Assembly (NCBI GenBank): GCA_963971575.1
Contig: OZ020615.1
Location: forward strand, 63,311,379 to 63,375,378
Direction of reading: 5' to 3'
Length of the DNA stretch: 64,000 nt
Source: Liopterus haemorrhoidalis
Lineage: Eukaryota > Arthropoda > Insecta > Coleoptera > Dytiscidae
Notes under the pieces: model-generated
Databases searched by the model: none
The model's input: the letters and a program-made list of their open reading frames with translations, nothing else
What the model was told of the DNA's origin: nothing
In this document: piece after piece, positions 32,803-43,245 of the stretch
Layout of the letters: the number at the start of each line of letters is the position of its first letter
How positions within the stretch are numbered: the first letter of the stretch is position 1
Translations under genes and position numbers: made by a program

Positions 32803-33498
32803 CAGTGGTACCTTGACTTACGAGTGTCCCAAGTAAAGAGTTTTTCGAGATACGGCTCGTATCTCGGCCGATGTTTTGCTTTGAGTTGAGAGCTAAAATT
32901 CGAATTACGAGCGGAGGAGGTTATCTCTACAAGTGAGATGAACGAAATGTTGGAATTGTGGGAGAATGTTTCAGACTTTATTCAAAAGAAACACCAGAAT
33001 AAGTTACAACTGGGCGTGCGATGACGCTATTTAATGACACTTGCCGAACTCATTTCAGAAACATTAAAAAAGGGAGAATGAAACAGACCGCATTGGACAG
33101 GTTTTTATCGAAAACCCTGCAGATGAAAGTGAAGAAAGCGTGACGAAAAGGACAAAAATCAGCGAATAAGATTCGGTTATGCAGTTCAATCTTTCTCCTC
33201 CACCTCTGTCAGTATCTTCAAGTCGTCTGATCTTCTTTACCTTGATGTACATAATACTTAATCAGTTTACTGCAGTAATTCTATTGTATTGCGCTTTTAT
33301 ACAATATTCCTTATTTATAAATACAATTTTCTTATCTAAAAACATGTAACAAAAAAATTGCGGTGTATTTTGAGGGCCCGGGACGTATTAATGGCTTTTT
33401 AATTCATTCCAATGGGGAAAATTGCTTTGACATACGAGTAATTTGAGTTACGAGCTCCGTCATAGAACGAATTAAACTCCTAAGTCAAGGCACCACTC
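32803..33498 (+). mobile_element. pogo/Tigger-like element
   Basis: Ends CAGTGGTACCTTGACTTACG and CTAAGTCAAGGCACCACTC are flanked by TA, and CTCGTATCTCGG-type sequence is typical of Tigger. The interior retains transposase C-terminal sequence (MLELWENVSDFIQKKH, MTLAELISETLKKG, MKQTALDRFLSK), broken by a stop and frameshift. Confidence 0.85.
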
Positions 33499-34673
33499 TA
33501 CTATATATATATATATTTTGAATTTTTATAATCATATCATTAAAATTGATAATAAAATAAAAAAATAATATTTCAAATCTTATCTAAAAACTAGCTATAT
33601 TAAAACTTCATCTAAAACTAAAAACTGGTTTCTAAATTTATATAGAAGCAGTGGCGTACTGTTATGGGACAAACAATTGAGAATAGGTGTGTTAAAATGG
33701 TACACATGTACGGTTAATGGGGGTTTACATAAGGTGACCATACGTCCCGAATTTCCGCCTTGCGTCTCGAATTTTTTCAGAGGCAATATTTGTCCCGAAT
33801 TCGGGTTTTTTTTTATCCCGAATCGTCCCGAATTTTAGAAAAGGTACTTATTTTCAATATTTATTTTTACAAAACTTGAACTAAAAAAAAAATTACCGAA
33901 AGGGTATTTTCCTTGATGAACAGCTTTTGGACAAGTGACAAGACTCAACTTGATTTAGACACATTAAAAGCAATATTACTGATTAAAGTAAATTATGAAG
34001 AAAACTGTGCGTATTTTTATAAAATGCTTCAAAGCAAAAAAGACCTACTCAAAAAGATCCATACTTCGGAGAAATATAAATAGTTTTCTACTGAGTAATT
34101 TTAATGAATAAATTATGAATTCATTTAACAAATACTGCGATTTTAATAACGTTCCTTTTAATAATATAAGTTAATTTCTATGATTGGAAATTTTTATTTA
34201 TTATAAATTATAATAATTTATTGTACTTAAAAAAATGAATTCAACAATTATAATTGAATAATCACCCCCCCTCCCCCGTCTATGAGCTTCCGTCCCGAAT
34301 TTTGAACTAAAAAATATGGTCACCTTAGTTTGCATCATTAACATTATTTTATCTATACCAATGCATAATTTTTTTATCAAAAACTTGTATCATTTCCGAA
34401 CGAAGTGCGACGTACAGCATACTTAGGTACTCACACAACATTCGGACATTTGAGTGAATAGACTTTATTTACTGTTGGACTTGTTAAAGACAGCAGCGTT
34501 GTACATTATCCATTATCTTCTAAAAGTCTAATAAAAACTGTTTAAAATATTTTGATCTGCAAAAAAATATTTGAAACGGACGTTTAGCGAACCCATTAAA
34601 GCTAGGTTACTAACAAGTGATCTGCAATCTTTGACAAATTTGAACTAAGACCTTGAAAATATGTTCCAAAAAA
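33499..34673. other. CYP9-A/CYP9-B spacer, duplicated flank
   Basis: Matches 29330-30700 in order outside the insertions: AACTGGTTTCTAAATTTATA, TAATGGGGGTTTACAT, TTATCTATACCAAT and the last stretch before the P450 stop. It is the CYP9-B counterpart of the CYP9-A downstream flank. Confidence 0.75.
33731..34327. mobile_element. hAT element with transposase C-terminal remnant
   Basis: Ends AAGGTGACCATACGTCCCG and TATGGTCACCTTA, flanked by GTTTACAT (33723-33730) and GTTTGCAT (34328-34335), 7 of 8 bases identical. The plus strand at about 33920-34080 encodes WTSDKTQLDLDTLKAILLIK, VNYEENCAYFYKMLQSKKDL and LKKIHTSEKYK then stop, which is the C-terminal end typical of hAT transposases. The paralogous flank at 29675 is empty. 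Confidence 0.85.
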
Positions 34674-36251
34674 TTAATGATTTTCCAAATTTCTTGGTTT
34701 CATTCCAAGCCAAAAACCATTCTCTGGTTTCATAGCCATATAACTTTTAGTCAAAACCAATGGAACTTGTGTTTTTTCAGTAACAACCAATTCAAATTTA
34801 GCCAAAAGTTGTACAAAAAGTGACTTAACTTCTAATAAAGCAAACCTGGATCCAATACAATTCCTAGGACCAAGTCCAAATGGAAAATAAGTAAATGGCA
34901 AAATAGAATGTTTATTTTCATCATTAAATCTCTCTGGGTCAAATTTTTCTGGATTTGGAAAATATTTCGGGTCATGATGTAAGCAATACACCGGCATCCA
35001 AACAGTTTGGTCCTTTTCGACTTCTACGGAGTTCTTTCCATCGGTTAAAGTGTAGTTATTAAGGGATAACCGTTCGGTGAAAGGCGCTGGTGGCCACATA
35101 CGTAAACACTCACTTATAACCATATCGAGGTACGTCATTTTAAGCAAAGATTCATAATCAATATTCGCACCACATTTCTGGAAAGTTTCATCGATTTCTT
35201 CTTGTAACTTCTTTTGAATTTCGGGGTTAACAGCAAGTTCATGAGCTAGGAAACACATTAAAGTTGAACTGGTATCATATCCACCGAGGAAGAATAAAAT
35301 TACTTGAGCCGTTATGTCTTCGTCTGTTAACTGTGGTCTGTCCAAGAGTTCTTCTTTTCCAATATGTGATTCTTGGACAGTAGCAAAACCTGTATCTTCA
35401 TCTTGATGAGTTTCATGCTTCAATTTACCCTTCTTTGCTTCCATTAAAAGATGAATCATGTCAGGACGAATAATACCGTTATTTTCTCGAGTTTCTATTG
35501 TATTTTTAACGATATCTTTAAAAAAATTACCAACTTCAGGCCCAAAAACACTAACTTTAAAATATTTCATAATTCTAGGCATGAAAGTGATGGCCATAAA
35601 CTTCATCATAACCTTAAATCCGAAATTTGTAACTGTTTTACCCATGGTATAAAATTCATTGTTTTCATTTTTTAAAGAGTCGCAGGTTATACCAAAAGCA
35701 GTTGTTGCGATAACATCGTTTGTGTATCTTGTGAAGATGTCTTTCATCTCAACTGATATGTCTTCTTTTTCCAAAAAATGTTCAACAAATTTTTTGGAAC
35801 AATCGTTAATCAAAACATACATTGCCCTCATTTTGCTGCTTGTAAAAGCTGGTGACAATGTTGCCCTCATGTGTCTCCATCTGTTACCTTCGAGTGAAAC
35901 TAAATTTTTACCAAACAGTGGGTCTATGTCTTCAGTAAATATAACAGTGTGGTTGATGAAGTTGTCAAAATGTTTTACAGTTACTAATTTAATTAATTCT
36001 GGATCACGTACCATTAATATAGGACGATTAAGTTGATGGAATCCAATATATTTGTCTTCTGGATATTTGTAATATAAATCTTGAAGTAGATACACTAGAT
36101 TTTTTCTTCTTAAAAGGCTTTCTGGGAAACTTCCAACCACTGGCCATGCTCTAATATGTTTCACATTTTTCTTCTTCCAATAATTAAAACCTTTATAGGT
36201 TTGTATTATGAAGTAGGTTATTATTATTGTTACAACTGTCCACAACCACAT
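34674..36251 (-). CDS. Cytochrome P450, CYP9-like, copy B
   Basis: Intact 525-residue intronless P450, closest to copy A. Anchor (2-18), WRHMR (125-129), I-helix GGYDTSS, ECLR with the following MWPPAPFTERL, DPERF, and FGLGPRNCIG with Cys465 are all present. Compared with A the changes cluster in the first 75 residues, in residues around 205-240 (VMMKFMAITFMPRIMKYFK) and in the C-terminal half; residues about 71-158 are encoded by identical DNA. Same strand and orientation as A and C. Likely oxidises lipophilic xenobiotics or endogenous lipids at the ER; substrate unknown. Confidence 0.95.
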   Translation of the reverse strand: MWLWTVVTIIITYFIIQTYKGFNYWKKKNVKHIRAWPVVGSFPESLLRRKNLVYLLQDLYYKYPEDKYIGFHQLNRPILMVRDPELIKLVTVKHFDNFINHTVIFTEDIDPLFGKNLVSLEGNRWRHMRATLSPAFTSSKMRAMYVLINDCSKKFVEHFLEKEDISVEMKDIFTRYTNDVIATTAFGITCDSLKNENNEFYTMGKTVTNFGFKVMMKFMAITFMPRIMKYFKVSVFGPEVGNFFKDIVKNTIETRENNGIIRPDMIHLLMEAKKGKLKHETHQDEDTGFATVQESHIGKEELLDRPQLTDEDITAQVILFFLGGYDTSSTLMCFLAHELAVNPEIQKKLQEEIDETFQKCGANIDYESLLKMTYLDMVISECLRMWPPAPFTERLSLNNYTLTDGKNSVEVEKDQTVWMPVYCLHHDPKYFPNPEKFDPERFNDENKHSILPFTYFPFGLGPRNCIGSRFALLEVKSLFVQLLAKFELVVTEKTQVPLVLTKSYMAMKPENGFWLGMKPRNLENH

Positions 36252-36470
36252 TTTTGATGCACACTATGTCACAGCTGATTGTTAACTAAATGTTTTGTAA
36301 TGCAATAATGATAAGTAGAGAGGATGAATCATCTAAATATTAGTTTGAATGAAAAACACTGTTGTTGATGCGCGAGTTGCTGGAGTGTTTACTGACATTG
36401 ACATGGTTCAGGGACATTCTGATTGGTCTAAAGACCGACTTAAGTTATAAACATTTTTATTATAATTGGC
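36252..36470 (-). promoter_or_regulatory. Conserved upstream block of CYP9-B
   Basis: Closely matches the upstream 190 bp of copy A, including CAGCTG near the start codon and GGTCTTTAGACC. Homology continues past the hAT-type insertion at 36474-36853 (GACGTAGAATGGC matches AGCGTAGAATGAC of copy A). Confidence 0.5.
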
Positions 36471-36473
36471 CAG

Positions 36474-36853
36474 GGCCGTAACGAGGATATTAAGCGCCGA
36501 TGGCAAGTGTCCAAGTTGCGCCCTTTCGAATATTTTGGCGCCTTTATTGCGAATGCTGAAAATATAGTATATACTGGAAATACAGTACATTGTATTCAAT
36601 TTTACTCACCTTGAGCAAAAAAAGTCCTCATATCCAAAATACAAGTGTGATGAGCAAAAGAAAAGAGGTCCTCACCTCCAAAATACAAGTGATGAGCAAA
36701 AAAAAAGGTCCGCATCTCCAACATACAAAGATAAGCAAAAAAAAATGTCCTCACCTCTGATGACACAAAAAAGTCCAGCAATTAAAAATTAAAAATTTTG
36801 CGCCCTTAACACAGTTGGTGGCAGGCACCTCTTTTGCCACGCCCTAGTCACCT
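36474..36853. mobile_element. hAT-like element with 40-bp satellite core
   Basis: Ends CAGGGCCGTAACGAGG and CACGCCCTAGTCACCTG interrupt the upstream homology to CYP9-A and are flanked by TAATTGGC and TAATTGAC (7 of 8). The interior holds about four units of the ~40-bp repeat (GAGGTCCTCACCTCCAAAAT, ACAAGTGATGAGCAAAAA) at 36605-36770. Confidence 0.75.
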
Positions 36854-36887
36854 GTAATTGACGTAGAATGGCAAAAAAAATACAGTT

Positions 36888-37540
36888 AAAATGAAAATTG
36901 GCATGCTTATACAACTCTTTGACCCACATATAGGAAAAATACTGAGATTTCAAGAAAACATCCCGAGATAAATATAAACAAATATGTATTTAATGAAAAT
37001 ATTTTTTTTTTTTAAATTTTGACTGGCATGTCAGATGAAACCTCTTAATACACGCACATTTTTCTTTTGAAAAATCATTGTTTTTTTATAGGATTTTCGT
37101 CAAAAACTTTTGTCCTCCACCCTATTTCCCAAAGGAGTTGATCTAAAATTTTGAAAAAATCTCCATAATATATATTGATGGGAACCGGAATAGATTAACA
37201 GGAATTTTTGACCAAATTTTTCGAAAAATATCGATTTTTTTCAAATGAAAATATAACTATTTCTTAAAAATTTATTGTGTGGTATTTAAAAAGAAAGATC
37301 TTAAAAAGTAAATTAAGGAACGAAAAGTAATTTTTTTAAATTTTCTTTTAACACGATTTTATCCAAAAATGGCTAAAATTACTGCCCCGCACCTTTTAAT
37401 CCAAAAGGGGGTTAAGCTAAAAATCTGAAAAAATTGTAGGTAATGTACATTGGTCTGAGCCGGAAACGTAAGAGAGAAATTTTTGATCAGATTGTGCTTT
37501 TGGAAAATATTGCAGTTTTTGTTTTTGACAAAATTATTGG
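36888..37540 (+). mobile_element. H element copy 8 (type III), both ends missing
   Basis: GGCATGCTTATACAACTCTT and CGAGATAAATATAAACAAAT belong to the diverged left arm also seen at 24750-25510. Neither terminal AGGG end nor hairpin end remains. Confidence 0.65.
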
Positions 37541-37893
37541 GGTTTGTCAGGTCTTGACAAGCGTCCACTAATCTCAAACTTCAGCAACCTTTTGAGCCGC
37601 GTCATACTAGAAACTAGTGGAGCTAAATACACACGACTGCATCCCAAACCCTGGCGATATGCAGCCGCGGAAATTACGCCAGATCCAGTGCCCGCACAAT
37701 GCGGAGCGACCCGAGCAGCACTGCTTTCTGCATCCTGCAGATCAAAGAGTTGGCAGAAGATCTACAGGCGGGAATGGACTCGATTTCCCTTCGATAGGAG
37801 GCTTTCATGCCACCCAAAACACCAACTATCAGGACTACAAGCTTAACTTTATACCCGGGATACAGCTTTCTAAGCTCGGACAAGAGGTCCATA
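37541..37893 (+). repeat. Repeat segment of unknown class, left of the gap
   Basis: About 150 bp (GTCAGGTCTTGACAAGCGTC through CAGTGCCCGCACAATG) are nearly identical to the complement of 60012-60165. In one frame both give LSGLDKRPLI, LETxGAKYTRLHPKxWRYA and EITxDPVPAQC, so it may be derived from coding sequence. I recognise no domain. The sequence is cut by the gap. Confidence 0.5.
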
Positions 37894-38093
37894 NNNNNNN
37901 NNNNNNNNNNNNNNNNNNNNNNNNNNNNNNNNNNNNNNNNNNNNNNNNNNNNNNNNNNNNNNNNNNNNNNNNNNNNNNNNNNNNNNNNNNNNNNNNNNNN
38001 NNNNNNNNNNNNNNNNNNNNNNNNNNNNNNNNNNNNNNNNNNNNNNNNNNNNNNNNNNNNNNNNNNNNNNNNNNNNNNNNNNNNNNNNNNNNN
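37894..38093. other. Assembly gap, 200 N
   Basis: Exactly 200 undetermined bases; such a round length usually marks a gap of unknown size. The reading frames crossing it are meaningless. Confidence 0.99.
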
Positions 38094-38705
38094 TCGGCAC
38101 TTGGAAATTTTCCACCACCGATTCTATGTCAGAAGGGGACGTACGGTTATAACTGGTATTTGGTCAAAATTATTATTAGTATTATTATTAATTTAATTAA
38201 TGGTAATAATGTTTATCGATTTTTTGAATTTATGGCTAAAGTAGTATGTGTCTTCTTTTTAAATTAAAAATATAATAAAAAATTTTAACAGCTGAGAATC
38301 GCGTTCATGTGTGTAAGAAGCAAACAGGCGGGGGCCTACTGTTATTTATAGATTCAACCTATTGTTTGAATTAGTTTAGTTTTTTTAATTATAAGGTATC
38401 AAACAAGAATAAGTCATTTATAGTAGTGAAATACTTATAAATCAAATAACACATTGTCAAATAGTGAGAAAAACGTTTTTAAAATAAAAAAAAGTCATTT
38501 ATTAATATGTTTCTTATTAATTTAATAAAGACTTAGAAATGAAGCAACTGCAAAAAAAAAATCACTGGGATTTTTTAATTTAAATTGTGATGAAAATTGC
38601 GCAAATTATTTAAATTTAGTTTCAAAAAATTAAATGGAAGCTCTTACTACTCTAATGACGAATAAAAATGATTATAAAAACTTTTACAAAAAAATATTTG
38701 TAGAC
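38094..38705. other. No gene recognised
   Basis: AT-rich sequence right of the gap. No domain or repeat recognised. Confidence 0.4.
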
Positions 38706-38940
38706 ATCCATTCCGTTGTCAAAAGAGTACCCGAGCTCGTTAAATCGCGCAGTTCTGACTTGTTAAAACAGTCTGAATTGTGAGATTGCTGGTTCAAGTC
38801 CCTATTGGTCATATTATTCGGGCAATAATATGACAATCATTCACCCCTCATCCAGGTGTAGGAGCTCACCCCCTGGCATCGGCGATTAGCCTCGTTGCAG
38901 AAATAGGCCGATGTAAAATGAATTAAAATTAAAAAAAGCA
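38706..38940 (+). mobile_element. tRNA-derived SINE
   Basis: A tRNA-like head with a perfect box B (GGTTCAAGTCC, about 38789-38799) and a degenerate box A is followed by a body (CACCCCTCATCCAGGTGTAG, CTGGCATCGGCGATTAGCC) and a short A-rich 3' end AATTAAAATTAAAAAAAG. Unlike the H elements it has no (GTCT)n and no hairpin end. Confidence 0.6.
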
Positions 38941-38944
38941 TTCT

Positions 38945-39010
38945 ATTGGCTTATGACACTTATTAAAAACGTACAAAACCTTGAAATATGTGAAAATTTA
39001 CACAATTTTT
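38945..39010 (+). mobile_element. H element right-end fragment
   Basis: TTATTAAAAACGTACAAAAC then CTTGAAATATGTGAAAATTT is a decayed H right terminus directly after the SINE. Confidence 0.45.
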
Positions 39011-39276
39011 TATAATATAATATACTTATAATAATAATCTATTTTTTTATAACAAAAAAATATTTTTATAAATAAAAAATCAAACTCTAATAAAACTAAC
39101 ACTAAAATATAACCTTAATTAGAATAACCTAATAATTAATTAATATAAAAACTGGTTTGTCGGTAATGAAATGCTGAAACACAAAAAAAATATTTATAGA
39201 GTCCAAAACTTTAACTATCAGTTTGACGGCATATAAAATGTATTAAAAAAGTAAAAAAAATTATTAAGAACTAGGA

Positions 39277-39449
39277 CAGTGTTTCCCAAACTGTAGTCCG
39301 CGTGTCAGTTCTTGGTGGTCCACGCATAGAAAATTTCTTTAATATTAGTAACGGATCTTTTCGAAAAACAATTTTCTTCATGTTAGTGGTTGCGGTTAGC
39401 GTGGAATTTTGAAAGTGTTCCTCAAATGTCAAAATTTTGAGAAACACTG
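39277..39449. mobile_element. hAT-type MITE, 173 bp
   Basis: CAGTGTTTCCCAAACTGTAG and TTTTGAGAAACACTG ends, flanked by AACTAGGA (39269-39276) and GACTAGGA (39450-39457). Confidence 0.85.
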
Positions 39450-39479
39450 GACTAGGATTACTTGTAAAAAACGTCAGAG

Positions 39480-40253
39480 CAGTGGATTTAACTTTTTGGG
39501 GGCTCAGGGTTTAAAAATACCAAGGGCCCCTACACATGTTTCAATCAAAAAATTTAAAAAATCAAAGACAGTATTAAAGGTTAATTATTATTTATTACAT
39601 TTTTATTAATGTTGAATATTATTTTTTTATTGGCGCTTCACTTGTTGATTTTTAATATACAGTCTGTTCCAAAGGGTTAGGCGAAACGGGAATTTCGTTC
39701 TTTTACGTTGTCACGAGAAGGGACCTTGCTTGGGTTATTTTATTATTCACGTTGGAATGTCAAAATTTAAAATTCCAAAAATGAAACCTTGGAAACGAAT
39801 GGCATAAATCAAAATTAAATTATTTTTTTACACATTTTAATGACAAAAAAATAAATAAATGGGAAATTTGTATTAAGAATGACACAAAAAATAAAGAAAA
39901 TGACATTTTAAAATGATATTAACCTTAACCAAAATTTTTTTATTGTAAGTATGATTCACAAAGCTTAAACAAAACGGCTGAAAAGCACAATTTAAACGAT
40001 GAAAGTAACTAGATTGCAAAATTTAGTTCCGCCTAATCTTTTGGGACAGACTTTATATTAGTAAATTTTTTAGTAAGTTTTTAATTTTTTGTGTTGTTTT
40101 TTAAAGTAATATTTTTGTTTTCATCTTTCCTCTTATAAGCCGTACTTGGTATAGAATATAATAGGTACATATATGTCCGAGAGGTTGGGGGCCCCTTGAG
40201 GGTCTGGGGCCCAGAGCTTAAGCCCTATTAGCCCGTATGTAGATCCGCCACTG
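39480..40253. mobile_element. hAT-type element 3 with MITE B nested
   Basis: CAGTGGATTTAACTTTTTGG and GTAGATCCGCCACTG ends, flanked by a perfect 8-bp duplication CGTCAGAG (39472-39479, 40254-40261). It contains MITE B copy 2. The sequence after it (GTTGTACATTATCC) matches the copy-B flank at 34490, where nothing is inserted. Confidence 0.88.
39660..40053. mobile_element. MITE B copy 2
   Basis: CAGTCTGTTCCAAAGGGTTA start and GGGACAGACTT end, TA on both sides, inserted inside hAT-type element 3. Confidence 0.85.
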
Positions 40254-40609
40254 CGTCAGAGTTGTACATTATCCTTTGTCTTCTAAGTCCAGTTTAAAAG
40301 TATAAAAAAAGGTTTCATTCAGATCAATTCTGTAAAAAATTACTGTGTAAGTAACGTTACTACAAGATAAAATATTATAAAAAGTATAATGACTTTCATT
40401 CATGATAGTAACTGGCCTTGCTCATAGAGACATATTTAGTTACTATGATCATAGTAACTGAGTTACAGAATTGGTCTGTATAATAAAAAAAATTTGAAGC
40501 TACAATTTTTAGTAAACTTATCAAACATATATTGCTTATAAGTTACCTGCTATCTTTAACAAATCTAAATTTAAGGTTATTTTTGTTTTAAAATCCTGAA
40601 TCTAATAAT

Positions 40610-42190
40610 TTAAATACGATTTTCCAAATGTCTGGGTTTCATTCCAAGCCAAATACCATTTTCAGATGTAGGAATTAGTTTTGTTTTAGCCAAAATCAAC
40701 GGAAGTTGTGTTTTTTTAGTAACAACCAATTCAAATTTAGCCAAAAGTTGTACAAAAAGTGACTTAATTTCTAACAAAGCAACCCTTGAACCAATACAAC
40801 TTCTAGGACCAAGTCCAAAAGGAAAATAACTAAATGGCAAAATAGAATGTTTGTTTTCATCACTAAATCTTTCCGGGTCAAATTTTTCTGGATTTGGAAA
40901 ATATTTCGGGTCATGATGAAAGCAATACACTGGCATACAAATAGTGTGGCCTTTTTGGACTTCAATAGAGTCCACTCCATCGGTTAAAGTGCAGTTATTA
41001 AGGCAAGTCCGTTCGGTTAAAACAAATGGTGGCCACATACGTAAACACTCACTTATAACCATATCGAGATACTTCATTTTAAGCAAAGATTCATAATCAA
41101 TATTCGCACCACATTTCTGGAAAGTTTCATCGATTTCTTCTTGTAACTTCTTTTGAATTTCGGGGTTTACAGCCAGTTCATACGCAAGGAAACTCATCAA
41201 TGTTGCACTTGTCTCATATCCACCGATATAGAATAGAATTGCTTGGGCTATTATGTCATCGTCTGTTAACTGTGGTTTATCCGAATTTTCTTCTTTTCCA
41301 ATATGTGATTCTTGGACAGTAGCAAAACCTGTATCTTCATCTTGATGAGTTTCATGCTTCAATGTACCCTTTTTTGCTTCCATTAGAAGATGAATCATAT
41401 CAGGACGAATAATACCGTTTTTTTCTCGAGTTTCGATTGTATTTTTAACGATATCACTAAAAAAAATACCAATTTCATGCCCGAGAAGAAAAACTTTAAA
41501 AAATTTCATAACTCTAGGCATAAAGGTTAAGCCCAAAAATTTTATCATAGTCATAAATCCGAAATTTGTAACCGATTGTCCCATTGTATAAAATTCGTTG
41601 TTTTTATTTTTTAAAGAGTCGCAGGTTATACCATAAACAGTTGTTGCGATAATATCGTTTGCATATCTTGAGCAGATGTCTTTCATTTCAACTGATATGT
41701 CTTCTTTTTCCAGAAAATATTCAACATATTTTTTAGAACAATCTTTAATCAAAACATACATTGATCTCATTTTGCTGCTTGTAAAAGCTAGTGACAATGT
41801 TGATCTCATATGTCTCCATCTGTTATCTTTGAGTGAAAGTAAATTTTTACCAAACAGTGGGTCTATGTCTTCAGTATTTATAACAGTATGGTTGATGAAG
41901 TTGTCAAAATGTTTTACAGTGACTAATTTTACGAATTCTGGATCACGTATTATTAAAACAGGACGATTATATTCATAGACTCCAAGAAATTTTTCTTCTG
42001 GATATTTGTAATAAAATTCTTGAAGTATATCCACTAGATTTTTTCTTCTTAAAATACTCTCAGCGACACTTCCAAACAATGGCCAGGTTCTAACATATTT
42101 CACATTTTTCTTTTTCCAGTAATTTAAATCTTTATATATTTTTATTATTATGCTGGTTATTATTATTGTTATAATTGTCCACAACCACAT
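40610..42190 (-). CDS. Cytochrome P450, CYP9-like, copy C
   Basis: Intact intronless P450; started at MWLWT it has 526 residues, the same as copy A (an upstream in-frame Met at 42211 would add seven residues not shared by A and B). WRHMR, ECLR, DPERF and heme Cys465 (FGLGPRSCIG) are present. It is the most diverged copy: LSPAFTSSKM has become LSLAFTSSKM, the I-helix reads GGYETSAT, and the region after ECLR is MWPPFVLTERTCLNN. All core heme-binding residues remain, so it is probably functional with altered substrate range. It lies 4.4 kb from B, across element-rich sequence and the gap. Confidence 0.93.
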   Translation of the reverse strand: MWLWTIITIIITSIIIKIYKDLNYWKKKNVKYVRTWPLFGSVAESILRRKNLVDILQEFYYKYPEEKFLGVYEYNRPVLIIRDPEFVKLVTVKHFDNFINHTVINTEDIDPLFGKNLLSLKDNRWRHMRSTLSLAFTSSKMRSMYVLIKDCSKKYVEYFLEKEDISVEMKDICSRYANDIIATTVYGITCDSLKNKNNEFYTMGQSVTNFGFMTMIKFLGLTFMPRVMKFFKVFLLGHEIGIFFSDIVKNTIETREKNGIIRPDMIHLLMEAKKGTLKHETHQDEDTGFATVQESHIGKEENSDKPQLTDDDIIAQAILFYIGGYETSATLMSFLAYELAVNPEIQKKLQEEIDETFQKCGANIDYESLLKMKYLDMVISECLRMWPPFVLTERTCLNNCTLTDGVDSIEVQKGHTICMPVYCFHHDPKYFPNPEKFDPERFSDENKHSILPFSYFPFGLGPRSCIGSRVALLEIKSLFVQLLAKFELVVTKKTQLPLILAKTKLIPTSENGIWLGMKPRHLENRI

Positions 42191-42400
42191 TTTTGATCCG
42201 CACTGTATCACAGCTGATTGTTAACTAAATGTTTTGTTTTAAACAATTGTAGAAGAAAACATCTAAATATTAGTTTAAATGAAAAATAAAATTGTTAATG
42301 CGTGAATCGCTGGAGTGAGTAGTGAAAGGTGGAGGGATATTTTTATTGGTTTAAAGATCGACTTTAGTTGTAAATATTTTTATTATAACTGGCTTTCAGT
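42191..42400 (-). promoter_or_regulatory. Conserved upstream block of CYP9-C
   Basis: Keeps CAATCAGCTGTGA near the start codon and, further up, CGATCTTTAAACC where A and B have GGTCTTTAGACC. More diverged than A versus B and carries an internal deletion. Confidence 0.45.
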
Positions 42401-42421
42401 GGCTTTCGACGAATCATTTTT

Positions 42422-42533
42422 GGGTATGCAATTACAAGGAATACACAATCTCGTGATTTGTCGTTTTAATACTGCTGTTGAACGATATAGTACGAGCTTG
42501 TCCGATCATACTAATTGCATACCCAAACTTGTT
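42422..42533. mobile_element. Short MITE
   Basis: GGGTATGCAATTA and TAATTGCATACCC are a perfect 13-bp inverted pair about 110 bp apart, upstream of CYP9-C. Target duplication not resolved. Confidence 0.5.
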
Positions 42534-42758
42534 TCACCAACCATCTCTGCATGGCAAAAAAATTTAGGTTGAATATGTTTATCAACAAATTGGGCGCTGT
42601 CATGATTTTGTGTTTTTAATTTTGATATTTTATATTGATATTGGAGTATTTAGTTTTTTCTTAAGCCTATCAGTTTTTTGTTATCATTTAATCAAAACTT
42701 TTCATTAATATTTTTTGGATGGTTTTTTGGATTCTATCAACAGTTCGTCACTTCATAA

Positions 42759-43165
42759 CAGGGCTTCGAACCGTTATTTTTTTCGTTCCGGTTTTTGTTC
42801 AGGCAAAAATAACGTTTTTTTTCGGTTTTCGGTTCAGTTCCGAGTGATAAATTTTTAAATGCTTTTATTTGTATTAGAAATTTATTTTCTACTATAATTT
42901 AGAAGAACATTTTATTCCTTATTCTGTGATAATAATACCAAGGTCGCTGCCAGGGGGGGGGTCTGGGCGTTCTACCCTCCTCCACCGAAATAATAGAGGC
43001 GCATTTTTTTTTAAATTATCAGTTAAAAAAAACGAATTACGATTTTTTTCTGCTCATCAGTTTAAAAAATAATCTTAAATAAAATGTATTTTATATTCAC
43101 TCACATAAACATTATCTGGACCGAAATAAACCGATATTTTTTTTCAGTTCCTGTTCGAAACCCTG
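42759..43165. mobile_element. hAT-type element 4
   Basis: CAGGGCTTCGAACCGTTATT and CTGTTCGAAACCCTG ends, flanked by a perfect 8-bp duplication CTTCATAA (42751-42758, 43166-43173). Noncoding, 407 bp. Confidence 0.9.
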
Positions 43166-43245
43166 CTTCATAATCATAAATTTTCTCCTTTTTAAGTACT
43201 GTCAACTAAAAATCATTACCAAAAATTTCGGAATATATTTCAATA

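Noticed and set aside
32950..33252. Minus-strand frame MYIKVKKIRRLEDTDRGG
   Set aside because: It is antisense to the Tigger-like transposase remnant.
31686..36036. Plus-strand 125-residue frames opposite CYP9-A and CYP9-B (and a similar frame opposite C)
   Set aside because: They are exact antisense shadows of conserved P450 coding sequence and are shared only because the sense strand is conserved.
37617..38267. Reading frames of up to 216 residues crossing the N run
   Set aside because: Most of their length is undetermined bases and the flanks are repeat-derived.
30698..42190. Assignment of the P450s to CYP4 or CYP6
   Set aside because: The heme-loop context (GPRNCIGSRFALLE), DPLFGKNL and RPDMIHLLMEA fit CYP9 better; the CYP4 signature EVDTFMFEGHD is absent.
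40610..42211. Start of CYP9-C at the upstream Met (42211)
   Set aside because: The seven extra residues are absent in copies A and B and would precede the membrane anchor; MWLWT is the shared start.
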